The notes beneath the pieces were generated by a model that worked only from the letters and a program-made list of their open reading frames with translations, did not search any database and was not told the origin of the DNA. This document shows, one piece after another, positions 1-14,300 of a stretch of DNA of 64,000 nt. The translations under genes and the position numbers were made by a program. Each line of letters opens with the position of its first letter. Positions within the stretch are counted from its first letter, which is position 1. The DNA is from Saccoglossus kowalevskii (Eukaryota > Hemichordata > Enteropneusta > Harrimaniidae), in NCBI RefSeq assembly GCF_000003605.2, contig NW_003129357.1, positions 932,950 to 996,949 of the forward strand. The letters are read 5' to 3'.

Positions 1-2090
1 ATTCTGGTTACAAGTTCTAAAATAACTGTTTACTCTATAGATTTTATGTAATGTGTCCTTATGCATGATAGAAGTAGCGAGTTATTTGGTTACTCTTTGT
101 AGGAACAAATTGCATTAGCATATTACAACATGATTTACTACAATGTACACACCTAACATTCCTTTACTATCTCTTTCATTTCATCCTGTATTTACATCTC
201 AGCTGGTGAGACCAGTCTCTGTACAGCAGGTACCGGTAGTCCAAATTAACAATCACATTGTAATCTTGTCTTTGAATTTACTACCATATACTTTTATATT
301 AATAGCTTGTACATATTGTCTATAACTGGGAACAATTGGATTTTATTCTGCAATTTCACTAATATATTTTCCATGCACATGTATAACTCTCATAAATATG
401 AAACCTGTATTGTAATATTATTATGTAAATTATGAGTTAAAGTGAAGTATCAACCCTTTGTAGAGGTGTTTGCTAGGGGTCAACTCAGCAATGAACCAAG
501 TGACCAGTGCATGATTAAAATCTACCTGTGTATAAAGCAGTCTTTACATGTCTAAATTATGTGTAATCTGTGTAATTATGTGCTCTTCTAATAAGAGAAA
601 TATTGTGATTTTTGCGTGGCCCCCATAGCCACAGAGCCAACAGTGTTTAAAGGATGGTAAATCTGGCAGTACATTCCAAACTGACTATCAAACATAAATG
701 GTTGGAAAATCATAATATTTATGACAATTTCTATCAAGTGTCCTTCTTCAATACTGAACTACATCCAAATAATCACTTGATAATTCTTCTTTATTAGTAA
801 TTTAAGAATTGTGGGAAATTGACATGGCTGTGTTTACATGCCAATAGTCAAATGTTTTTTTATTTATTTTTTTTTGAAAAGTGTAACAAAACTAAGAAAA
901 ACAAAATTTCAAAATATTATGTCAATACTCTAGTGAAGTGATTATTGTATTTTTATATTCTGATCTTTTGCCGTTCAGTTGTAATGTGCTTAGTGCTAGT
1001 TTATACCATACTTCAACACAGTTTGACCCACAGTGTAAGAGTCCACTTAATATTATGACCATCCAAATATAACCCAAAAGCCGCTAAAAATCACAACTAC
1101 CAGCTTCCCAATGCATTGGCTGCGTTACAAACCCTCCGGTCCAATCCATAGCAAACTCAGTCTGCATGTAATACTTGTATACATTCCAACCCAGCCAGCA
1201 TCCATATTAAATCCATTTACAACCCACCTAACACCTCTATGATAGTCTACTCACAATCAATTATGACAATATAATCAATGAATTAGGCGATAAAGTCTGT
1301 TAACAATTAATTTGAAATGTAATTAATTGTTGGAGGTTGAATTAAATTTTACACACTCTTATCCAAATAATTTATTCAAGCCAGACTTTTAGCCGGCCTA
1401 TCTGCCTGTCATTTTAAAAAGGCACTTTTCATTTTCTGATTAAAACCCTGACGCAAGCTAAATCAGAAATACAACAATTTGACCAATCTTGTACTAACAG
1501 TTAAGTTTACATTCATAAAACTTAAAACAATAGAAATATTTCTTGTTGATAAACAGCGCCCTCACATGACAGATTCACTAGAGACGACTCTTTATTACCA
1601 GTATACAAATAATTATTTTTTGTAAATATTACTTTAACAAAAATGTATTTGTGTCATATGGTAACAACGTTATTTATTTGGGATAGGTATATAACAGGTG
1701 AATAAATTAGAAATTTATTATTTTAGCGTCTCATAACTGTGGTTTAATGAACTAATAAAGCCATCTAAAGAAAATGTGTTGTTTGGCATTGTATTTGTGG
1801 CTTTATTGTGACAAGTAAAGCACTTTCGAAAAAATAAATTTTAATACCACTATTAAGTATTAATATATAAATTAAAAGTTGTTTTAAAGCATTAATTCAA
1901 ATTTATTCAAATTTTGGAATATTGTATTTTCGGTGAGAACTGTAAATTGGATTGACACATGCAATTCAGTTATGCTAACTCGACCTATGGAAAAAACAAA
2001 TTCACCTGATATTAAATAGCAAAAAATGTGTTCATATTTTGTTTAGAGTAATAAATGGAGTGCTACTATTTTACCGATATTGGTCATTGT
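1..2090. other. Upstream intergenic sequence, no gene seen
   Basis: AT-rich, stop-dense in all frames. Notable only for an 11-bp perfect inverted repeat (AACAATTAATT / AATTAATTGTT, 1299-1328) and a GCGCCCTC run near 1556. It could hold the end or UTR of a neighbouring gene, but nothing supports this. Confidence 0.5.
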
Positions 2091-2296
2091 ATCACCATGG
2101 CAACATTTTATTATGTATGCCTTGTTGACATTTAAAATTGTTGAAAATTTTAAAGACAAACAAAAAGATTAATGTCAATGTTTTTAGAGCATGATTAATT
2201 GGGTGCATAAATCGCACGTGTTGAACGGTAATGGGTTTACACTCGCGCAGTGTAATCTCATCTCATTCGGTATCCAGTACTGAGCTAAGTGTCACC
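2091..2296 (+). promoter_or_regulatory. Candidate promoter and 5' UTR of the coiled-coil gene
   Basis: An RFX X-box-like site (half-site CCATGGCAAC, 2095-2104) lies about 200 bp before the start codon. An E-box CACGTG follows at 2215-2220. An A/T-rich CATAAATC at about 2204-2211 could be a weak TATA-like element. Local CpG content is higher than in the flanks. The transcription start cannot be placed from sequence. RFX sites are typical of ciliary and sperm genes, so the X-box is a lead on expression rather than proof. Confidence 0.4.
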
Positions 2297-2347
2297 ATGG
2301 ATTGGTTTCTAAGCGGTAATATCGACTGTACCATGTCTAGCATTGAA
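2297..2347 (+). CDS. Exon 1, start codon of the coiled-coil gene
   Basis: The start ATG has a very good Kozak context (gtcaccATGG). It encodes MDWFLSGNIDCTMSSIE and ends in frame at a gtaagc donor, phase 0. No hydrophobic signal peptide is seen. The choice of start rests on the context, the clean donor, and phase agreement with the next exon at 3217. It is the alternative to exon 1b at 5446. Confidence 0.6.
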
Positions 2348-5300
2348 GTAAGCCTTAAACTGTATTTACAGACATGTACTTTAATATCCATGCAGTTCCT
2401 GTCTGTTTAGGGATGAATTGACTCCTTCATTGTGTTTAGTTTTAGCAATTCACAATATTGCATTGTCAAACTGCTGGACTAGTTTTGTGATCTGTTGGAC
2501 ACGTTTTTGCGTTGTTTGGAAATAACGATAGATGCGTGTACACACTGCATTTGATTGATTACATTTAAACTAAACAGTAACTGTTTGTCAGCTGGTATGT
2601 TCGTTTTCCCAGTGAATATAAATCTGAAGCTCAACAGGGGGTTTTTGTTTGTGTTTTTACTTGATGTTTAGTGATTTTTTTTATTACTTATAAATAACCA
2701 GATTAATGGTTGTGTCAAATTATACATAAAAATTATTTTTATTTTATTTTTCCGCTTTAGGTTCTATATAATTGTTTTGAACCACTGATATCGGAATTAG
2801 GTCGCACTATTAATACGATGACAGTGGATGGTGATAATGAGAAAGTTTTAAGTCTATTTATCGGCCTACCTGATTATTATTTATATAGAGGTCAACTCCT
2901 TCTTCCCAGACAACAATCTCACATTGTTTAATCCACAATAGATGACTGTGAAACCCACCATTGTTCCTACTAGAACTGGGTCCTAGGTGGTGGTCGGTTC
3001 CTAAACTGCATACATACATACATGTTATTTTGTCTCTAGCATTTTAACCTTGTTTTATGTGTCACCTGACTTATCTACACCGCATGTATGTGAATGTTAA
3101 TTGTTTGCACGGCAAGTGGACTTTGGATTATTGTTACGCTGTTCTTTCGCTCACTGTATCGGACTGTGAGTCTTTACGTACGCAACTAAATAATGGATGT
3201 TTCTCCCTCTTTACAGGACATGTCAGTTGTCGATATCAAGCAGAAGCTGGAGGACATAGCTAACAATAAGGTAAGAGGAATCATGGAAGCCTGTTGAATT
3301 TGTTTTTTTTTAATTAAACTGGAGGATGTTCCCACCATTACTAGTAACTTGATTTTGTCAAGTTGCCAACACATTTTATCTTGCGGGATCTGTATGATAT
3401 GTTATTATTGGTACACCAAAGTGACTTTCAACGTTTTTATTACACCCTAGTCAGCACAGATCAACAACCATGAATCTACATGCATACATTTTCTGTGTTA
3501 TTCTAACCTCCAAGTTTTGTCCAAGAACTGTCAGTTTCTGTCTGTTTCATCTAAAATTAACAAGAAATTAACAAAATTATTATAATTAAGTATGATGACA
3601 ACACAACAGATGGACGGTATCTTTAACTACTTTCTACTGCACATGTGGATTCTTGTAGATAATTCTAAAATTCTATTTTATAAAAGACCGCGTTTATGTT
3701 GACCCAAAAAAATAATGAAGAACAGTGATTTATAGTCTATTGTTTAAAATCCTTATTTTGTAATAAATAATGATAAAATACATTTAAATTTTTTTAAGAA
3801 TTAGTGAGCAAATATAAGTATAGTTGTCTGAATGTATTTCCATTTGACCTACGTAAACAATGCTCCAAGACTAACTACCACACCCCCTAAAATTTTTGAC
3901 CTATTGCAAACTATTGTTATGTGTACAATGTTTACAATCTGGTCTTTTAGCAAAAATCTGAAAAACTTCAAAAATACAGTGGTCATCAGGCCATGCGTGT
4001 TTGATATGAGACCCATTTTATAAACTAATTTAATTTTCTGAGTGACAATTTTTGGTGAATTTTTCTGGTCCAATTGCAGCAATAAAAGTTAACCTGTAGC
4101 TTCATTCGCAGGGTTTTTCATGAAATGTTGCTCCTGCAAATGCACTTGCTTCATCAAATTGCCAAATTTCTATTAGCAGTTTTATTCAACATTTCACATA
4201 ATAATGCTTGAACAATTCAGAGAAATATTCAGAGAAACAAGAAATTAGTTACAACTATAAAATTAACGTTATTCATAATTACCAACAGTTAAACATAAGA
4301 TTATCGTTTAACTACCATACTTTTAAAAACAAGCTACAAATCATCTTTTTTATTTATTCAGTGTATCCCATTAAGCGTTGCAGTATACTGCCCTCTTTTG
4401 ATATATCTCAGTAAAGTTTATTCATAAATTTGATGACATCACTGGTTGTCATATTAAATGCATAATCATACATACCAAACATTCACAGTTTTTTAAAAAC
4501 AATAAAACAAGGTTTTGTTTCTTATAAACTATCTCAGATTATATCATTAAACAAATAATATAAATGATTTAGGTGAACACACCTGTTGCCAAGCTACCGC
4601 CATTAGTTTAATGGTTTAGTCCAATAAATTTTTAAGGTCATGACCTTTAAAGTGATCAATACATATTCAGGATGTTGAACTGGTTGTTGAGTTCGTATAT
4701 AGAGATTCTATGTACTGATTAATATTCCGCCAAATCTTTCATGTAAATATATATCAGTATGAAATAAGATAGATGATTTTTGTTTGAATGTGTAGATTTT
4801 TATTTATATATTAATGTATACAACTATATTTATTTTGACAAATTTGCAAAAATTTTGTGTGTAAAAAAACACAACATTTTGTACCGGTAGTAGGCAACGT
4901 TGATCATTAAGAAAAGTATATACCCAGTAGTTCCTGTGACTATAGACGTGCCAACGTTTGCCGGCAGAATGTCAAATTGCAAAAATTGTCAGTGGCAATA
5001 CCTGTTTATGGTATATGATGTATAATCTGGTACTTTCCACAAGATATGTGATCAATAGTTCTCGATTTTTTTTTTTTCCTATTTCTAAGCTAAACAATCC
5101 CTGCATTGTGTGATCAGGTAATTACGAGAGAGTACAATTCTAAACTTATTATATTTAAGTAGAACATAATAACCATTATCGGTAAACTACTGAATTAACA
5201 TGCATTTATGCATTGTGTGATTTGCTTGCAATTAATTGGATTGTAATTATTACTAGTAGCGCTAAAGTTGTCCGAGCTAATTTTATATCCCATTGACTCA

Positions 5301-8300
5301 ATTGTGCCTGTATTGAGGCCATAAATAGCACATATACAACCAGTAGAATTGAAAACAACTGATGAACAGGCTAGTCATGGGAAGACATGTTTTTAAAATG
5401 GTGTGCTGGTAAAATTAGACGTATGTGTTTAAGGTTCGATTGAAAATGTTGAAATTCCCGAAGCCCAAACCCGCAGCTGTGCTAAGAAGAGAGCGTAAAT
5501 ATGAGGTAACATGTTGTAACAATTTGACACAATAGAGTCATTAGCATTTATTGTGGATTAGCAAAAATAGTAAATGGTGGATCTCTGTAAACACTGGCGT
5601 ACTTATTGGATTTATCAACATAAACACCGGGATATTTACCATTTTTTTTTATACGACATGAACAACAATTTACTTATCGTGGTAAGACTATTATAGTTTG
5701 GGTATGAAAATATGGAGTATTGATTGATCATAGGCTTCAATTGCGTGCTTGATTATGTAGTGTGAAAAACATTATGTAAAATATAAATAGACATAAAATG
5801 TGTACAGTTGACAGAAAATGACCTGTGTGGTGTGACTGGCCAACGTATTGCTGTATTAATTATGCATGATGTACTATAGTTCTGTGAAATTACTGAATGA
5901 ATGTACATATATAGAAATCAAAACCATCTATTTTTTGATGATTTGACGATCTAAAATATTTTTTCAAGGCAGAAATTATGTTGATTTTAGGTTTGCATAA
6001 AAAATGTTATTGAAAGATTTGTCTAAATTAAAGATCATGAATAATATGTATATATGTATGCTGTAAACAGAAATTATTTTTTATTTTCATATAATAATAA
6101 AATGTTGATAATTCATTTGTGATTAAAAGTACAATCAAAATATAATTTGTTAAAACTAATAGTTGTAATACCCCATTTTGTAGGAATTAAATATACACAA
6201 ATTTGTTTCATTTTTTTTAAATACAATCATAAATATATTTATTTTTGTTTTGATAGGATGATGATAGATTGTCAGTAGAGGATAAAAAGTCCTTGTTACA
6301 GGCACGAGCAATGCTGGACATTGCAGACCTGGTAAGTACAACATGGCTAGACTGATCACCTGATCATGGCTGGACTCTGATCACCTGATCTTGGCTAGAC
6401 TCTGATCACCTGATCAATGCTAGACCATGACTTCAAAATACAATTTTTTCCCCAAAATTTAAAACTTCTTGTACATCTGAAACCCACCTTTACTAACTAC
6501 TGTTTTGCATTCATATTTATAATTCGCAGATAATTAAATATCATGTATATTCACAGCCTGTCTCGCATCATTTGGTTTTATTTCCAAAGCACATGTGACA
6601 CTGTTTATAATATTGTTGATAAGATATCTGATTATATAAAAAATAAAAATAAAAAAATCCAAAGAAAGAAAAAAAAATTGAAAGAAAAATAGAGCTATGA
6701 ACATATAAAATAATATTTGTATTGCAAACATATTTATTATGATAACAAGTGTGAATTTATATGTTAATCCGAGCAGCATGCTGTGAATATGTGAATATGT
6801 GAAATGAATAAATTAAACTTTTCAAAACATTTGACTCTTATTACATGCTCTTAATTTTCATGCTAATTTAGTATATGTTTTTGACATGAAATATCCCGCG
6901 TATATTTGACTGCCTCGTTACATTGTTTTGCATGGTATAGTGGTTAGCCATGTTCACCTCAAATTGAGTGTTTGTCTAATCAATAATCTTTCGCCTCACA
7001 TCAGAGTGTTGGCTGATCAATAATCCTTTAATCGACGAGACAGCTTATATTAGAATTCATTAAGCTCAGACTATAAATCACATGGTGGATTTGCAAGAAT
7101 GGTATTCTGTTGGATGCAATGCGATGGTAAATTTTAATACATACATCCTGTGAGTAGGATGTAATAAAAATATTATGGCTTGAATATTGATATTTATGCC
7201 CGGAGGAAAAGATGCCTTACACAATCTAATGTTTCTTCATTTCATATTTTAGAAACTCAAGAAGATGACTAGTAGCGAAACTAGCTTAAAAAGGAAAGTT
7301 ATGGATTTGGAGCATGAGAAAGACAGACTTGCTGCTAAAGTTAGTAGTACTGAAGTGGAACTTAGAAGCAATCTAAACGTCTTAGATGACTGCAATAAGG
7401 TTGGTATTTGTATCTCTTAATTGTGATACACCTATTAACCTGATCACCACCAACCCTTCTCATCCACATTATTCTGCACTTTTTTATTGTATTCTTCAAT
7501 GCTTCTGGAAATATCGCCTAATTTGGAGCCAACAGACAATATTTAAGTCAATTTTCAGTTTTTACTAAAAAAAAACTATTTTTTTTCCCAGTGTTCTGAA
7601 GGAAAATGCAGACTATAAATAAGACTGTTTTGTGAATCTGTGATAAAAAGAGGGAACTGGTGGTGGAAAGGTTATGGGGAAATGGGCATTGTGTCGTACA
7701 TGCGAGATATTACCAAACATGATGACTTTTATTGTTGTGCATCTCAACGCATACAAAACAAAATCTAGGTTGCTAGGATGATTTTGACACATTGAATGAC
7801 TCTAACGTGCCAAAGTCTGTCTTTAGTACACAGCGCAAGCAGATCCGAATTTGCATTCAAATCGAGAGAGTTTATTGAGTTGTGGGAAAATCACTGTTTA
7901 TCAACATAAATCTTGCACATTCACTCTTTTTGAATGCCAAAGTCAACTTTTGTTACCTTTCAAAAAATAAACAATTTTAAATATTTTGCTCAATATTTGC
8001 TCTATTTATGCTCATCAAAGTTTTTCTATGGGGGAAAATAAGTCATATTTTAATGATTCAGCATACAACACATACAATTTTGGATTTTCATTCGCTTTTA
8101 ATAAAGCCAGTACTGTAGTCAACAGGAAATTATGTCCCAAAAAAGAAAATGCAATGTGTGTAAAAATGTTGTTTGGAAAATTTGTGGTATTCAAAGGGAT
8201 AAAGACAATAAATTATTATTCTATTTCTTGATGTGTGAAGGACACATGGACTATTTTGTTATTTTATCTTTTTTGTAGAAAATTGATGAACTTGAAGAAA

Positions 8301-11300
8301 TAATTGAAGATAGAAAAAAATCTGAATCCAAGTTTCATGCTATGGAGGATGTGTACCTCAAAAATGAAAGTAAACTCAAAGATGAAATCAAACTTTTAAA
8401 GAAACAGATGTCATCCGATAAAGAGGGGCGGGATTATGAAAATGAACTTCTCTTCCAAAAAATAGCTGAAGTCAGGGACGAGAAACAGGTATAGTGTATT
8501 AAAATAATTGTTGTTATTTAAGAATTAAGAAGGTTTAAGAGGACGATTGTAACCCACAAAATATTCAGTCCTACAAAATGAAATTTAAGCTGTTTTCAAT
8601 GTATCAAGATCAATAACTATTTAATTTTGTTCTTTGTCAATGTTCTTTCCAAAAAGTAAATATTATTTATGGTAATAATGCAACTAGAGCATGTGATCAC
8701 ACACAAGTGAACATGTAAAAGACCATGTTTTGATGATTCACCCAGCAAAATCAATTATATCTTCATATGGTATCAGTGATGTATTGAACCCATTCAAACA
8801 TGCTGTAAAACCATTTATTTTCACTGGAATTTGATTTTACTATTTTGATTTTGGGTTTTAAGTTTACGAACGTGACAGGGAAACAATGAGTTCTATTGTT
8901 ATTCTACATGTTCACGTAGATTTATTTTAGCGAATTTTCATCAACGAAAATAGTAAAATAAAAACCAGTAAATAATTAATAGCTCTACAGTATCATGTTA
9001 TATTATGTTATCAATGTGACCATGTTTCAATCTTGTATGTTTTTATATTAATATTTATGTTGAGAGCGGTTATGTTGCACCAAACTAAAACTAAAATCAC
9101 ATGCTTGCTCAATATTTGTTACTTAATAATAATAATCAATACTACATTACAAATCCCCAAATATCTTTGATAATCAAAGACATAGGTTTATGTTGATTTT
9201 GTACCACTTTGTACCTTTCAGCTAACTTTAATACAAATGTATTTTATATCTAAAATCATTCTGAACCTTTTTCTCCGAAATTTGTTTTGCTGCCAGTTGC
9301 TCTTGTATCATCTAGTGCAGCCATTTTGAATGACATTTTCATTTAATGATTTTGTGATAACATGTTTCAGTGGTCACACAAATTACAAAGATAAGGCAAA
9401 CATCTTCTTAAATATTGAACTTGAAAAAAAAAATGATATCGCTTTGAAAAAAAAAATTCCATTTGCTATAATAAGCACAGAGTTATCATTTTTATCGATC
9501 CTCGCATGTTTCATAATATTGTTCAGTTTTAGATTTAATGTGGAAAAAATGTTAAAAACATACCAGACCCATCAAAGTCATTTCACAGTTTCATCTGTAT
9601 TACTGGTAATATCTGAAGTTCATTCTATAAAAATGCATTCATACTGGTACAAAATTAACATAAATGTTATGGACATTTTCAGCCCTGATTTGTCATTAAC
9701 TGAGATGTAGATTTCAAATGTCAGCCATTTTGCCACCTTTTAATATTTGCATAATTCTAACATCGTATTATTTCATGTTGTTTTTTTTTGGCATGCAGAC
9801 TGAGTTACTACCACAGGTGATATATTTGTTAATTTCATAATCCAATAATTTCTCACATTAATGTAATCTGATTTCTAATTTGGTAACTCTTTACCAGACA
9901 GATTCTCCAATTTCTGTCTCTTTATATTTTCAAATCACTGATATTATTATTTGCAATGTTTGGAAAAAACAATCAATTGGTAGAAGCATGGAGATTGGTC
10001 AAAGAATTACCAGTTTAGTTATAAATTTATTTTTATTTTATTTCACTGCCATTGACATATTTTATCATTGTTGTAATTTGATTACATAGTTTATCAGTAA
10101 ACGAAAATAATTTATTTTGAACAAAAATTATAAAACTATAAAAAAAATGTTCTGAAAAAATGTAGCTGAATATATGTTTGGCAGTGAAATAAATATTGTT
10201 TGTGTGTTTGTAAAATGTGTCTTTGTGCAGTGTGGTTTTGTCTGTGGGGATAAATACTGTGTTTTTGAGTGACTGTATTGATACAAGGCCTGAACCACTG
10301 AAATAAATTGACTTGTCACGCTACTCATAATCATTGCATGTTATTAAAATCCAATCCAATGAGATACTGATGTACTATAATTTCTCTATTAATAATGCTT
10401 GCCCTTATATAAATGACATATATATGTCTATTTCAAAATAAGTATTTTAATGATCCTGTATACAATAAATGCAATTTTTGGTTTTCGGTGCTTCCATTAG
10501 AGATGTGCTTCCAATAGAGCAAATACGGTACAATTATTTTTGAGTTGTTCAGTCCTTGAATAAAAACTCTTATCCTATGTCTATCCTACATATGTTTTTA
10601 CCATGTTTATGTATGCATGCATTGATTTGAATGATGGGAATTATCAACAGCTGGGGTATATGGTAAGGTATACATGTAAATTCATATTTTGAAAGAAAGA
10701 AAATCAACTGGTGATTTGATTAAAAACATACATTAATTTCTACTTAGTAAAGTGATGGAATTACATGTTTCATGCTAGAACAGACGAGGGGTTTATAATT
10801 ATCGAATACAATAGCAAGATAAAAGAAATGAAAGATGTAAATTAGAGTTACCATTGTCATAACAACTAAGGCTCTTAAATTTAGTTGTGACAATAGAACG
10901 CAGCCATTAAACTGACAATCAATGAATGAATGGATTTAATAATAGACATTAACTGTTATCAAGAACGTGAGATGTAATGTGTGCGGACATTTCATTCTTG
11001 TTTTGGGTATCTGTTGAGTCTAAGGTTGACTTGTTCAGAGCTTTGAATTCAGGTTTTTATACATAATCGGTGTGAGTTTACAAATGTATGTATTTCAGTA
11101 ATGTGTTTGTGTCAGTGGTACATCTAAGAATGTAAATGTAGTTTTACTCTTGATCTGTGTAGTAGTCAGAATGTGTGGTCAGATGAATGTACAGTCAGGC
11201 CTCCCAAACTCCATGGCTGAGTTAAACTTGTTTGGATTAATTCATTAATGAAATCCCATAAATTAGTTCTGTTAATCCTAGTAATAATTGTGATAATTTA

Positions 11301-14300
11301 GTTTTAAGTGAGAAAAGTTTCCAGTTCAACATAATTAGTTGTGTGTGCAGACTTGATTTTCTGTCACCTGGATATAAAGTGCTGAGAGAAGTGAGAGGTA
11401 TATGTGCATATACAGTAGTCTTCACATTCACACAACTATGATTTTAAAGCACATACAATGCACGTTACAAGTAATAACCATACCCTTAACATGTAACACT
11501 TAACATGTAACAGCTATAACTAAGAAATTAATATTAGAACTGCAATAACTGCTTTATATGGTGTTTTTTGGTAAATTATTTATGGTTAGAATAAGCATTT
11601 CATGTCTATTATTTTTTTTTTAACTTTGCAATTAATTAAATTTGTAACAGAAAGTGGCTATTCTTGAAGAGTCCAACTCAGCATTACAGGAGAAACTAGA
11701 CAGGGTATCAGATTCCAGTTTACAGAGTAAGTTGGATAGTTTGGTCAAAGAAGACACCTTGGCTGCTAAAGAGGGAGCTGAATCTAAACAGATTGAGGTG
11801 AGATATGAATAAATCTTTATTGTCTTCAAGACTGCTTTGCAGATAGATTGCTGCAGTCTGAATTTAACGTTTATGTGTTTTACACAGAAATCAGTTCTCA
11901 TTCAAATGAAATTCACTCTGTTCAATTACCCACCATAGACTCCGGTCAGTCAAAATGACTATTTTGAACTGTAGGCATTAATCTGTACACATTAGTCCTC
12001 GGTGCGGAAAAAAAGAACAAGACTGACTTGGTAGCTAATATGGCGCTGCTTTATTACCTCGGTCACATGGTTCATGACGTAAGGGGGAAATCTCGAGGTC
12101 ATGGGGCTTCCCCTGACCTAGATTTCTCTCTCTGTCATTGGATGATTCGCAGAGTAATGCCTAAAGTTCAAAATAGTCATTTCTACTGACTGGATTCTAT
12201 GGTGGGTATGAACTACGGTATGTGAATAGGCCTCTGCCTAAGTCTGTGTGTATGTCTGTTTTTCCAGATGTTTGCATTGGCCTGATCGCATTAAAACTTG
12301 ACGCTTGCATCATGTCACACATACTGTAAAGTATTCTATTTTTGCTAAAAGAATAATTCCGTGAAAATAAAAATCAGTGAAAATAAATTCTATACAAAAC
12401 ACCCAAAAAGCCTTTTCAGCGAAAATTAATTCCAGCTAAAATAAAGTATTTTACAGTATACCCTTTTTCCTATGTTTTACGTACAACTCGCCAAAAATCA
12501 GTGAAAATAAATTCCATACAATACACCTAAAATGTCTTTTCAGCGAAAATTAATTCCAGCTAAAAAAATAAAGCATTTCACAGTATGCATTGGATTCAAG
12601 ATGTTTGTCTGGTGGCTGTTTAGGTTTTGAAAATACACAACAAATCATGAATTTCTACCATTCTGGAAGTCTCAGGCTTTGCATGAACAGATTTTATGCC
12701 TTATCTGCCACATGTCTCAGGATAGATTACATTCACCTCATGTAATCATATGCACATGAACTACTAAAGTGGTAATCTTACAATGAAAACATACTGGATC
12801 TGTATCTTGTCATAACTTGTTACAACACGTGTACATGGACAAATTGAAGCAGAGATTCACAAAATCTATATTCTTTGCACATAATGCTTGTCATTTAAAC
12901 TGCTTTTTGTGAGTTACTAAATTGTGTTTTTTAGTGAAACTTGGAAGTCAATGACTTTGGTAACTTGTAATATACTCCCTAAGTATATTAATTGGAATGT
13001 TAACAATTGCTGCATGTTTTTGCATATGGGTACTTTTATTGTGTTATCGTAAAATTTCTCCTCCACTGTAAAATTTCGAAATCACCTTCCCAAGAAATTG
13101 TTATTAGTCTCCAAATTTTTTTTTTTTACTCAAAATGTTCTCTGTCAAAGATTTTTCTTGTGTTCATCACTACTTTGCATTTGTGTTCACATGGACATCT
13201 TGTTTGAATCGTACATTCTTTTTCATTGTAGCTGAAATCTGTCATGACTCTAGAAGAACTTCAACATCTGAAAGCTAAAGTTGATGAAATTAAAGCTGCT
13301 CATCAGGTAAATGGAATTTTTACCATCATTTGTCCCAGTGCACATTTATTTTTAAAGATGCATTATGGAGGAGAAAATGTGATTTTTAATATTGTTGTTA
13401 GGCACTGCATATTGATGAATATTGGACTTTGATTTATCATGAATTGAAAATGTTTCTGTAAGCACACATATGAGTATTCGTTTGATGAAGCAATGAAATT
13501 CTCTAATATGCATGTATACCAGTTGGTTTAGTACGTACAATAACAATCATCTTTAAATGCCAATTACATATCAGAAACCCCCCCCCCCAACAAATATAGG
13601 TACTCGTGTTAATAGAAACCTGTTAAGCCTAATCACACAGTAAAAGTACTACACTTGATGACAATTGAAAACAACATTAAGGATACCATAGTGTCCCATG
13701 AGTCCCTGGTGCAATCTCCTGGTTTGACAGCTTCCCCTTTAATGATTAAATGTTTCTATAACTTCATATATTATATAATATATAAACAAATTATATATCA
13801 ATCTGCATTTGCAGTACAAAAGTTTAAAAATAACATCCCATATGCTTGGATAGGCCAACCAATAATTGGCAGCAAACTTTTTTTCCTGTGTAACGAATTT
13901 AGAAAATCAGGCGCTTGCCATTATTGCTTTTAACAAACGGATAAAGGTGATTCCTCCTTACATGCTTGAAACATTAGAAAAGAAACAAGATATTTAGATA
14001 TACCTGGCGACATATGCTTAAAGCATTAAATTTCTCTGGTATTTAATTTCACTGTTGAGCATGGGCAGGAATTTTCCAGTGAACAATGTAATCTATTGTA
14101 ATTAGCAGATTTCACTTCTAGAAAAAATTAAAATGCAGTTAATTATTAATGCATTTAAATAAGATAAATATTATAATTGAGTGTGCATAGTTTGGTTGCA
14201 TTTAAGCCTAATGGAAATTCCATTGTATAAATACCTGTAATTTAATGTAGTTTACCAACCTTTTATGACTCCTGTATTGATAGTTTTACAAATGAGGTTA

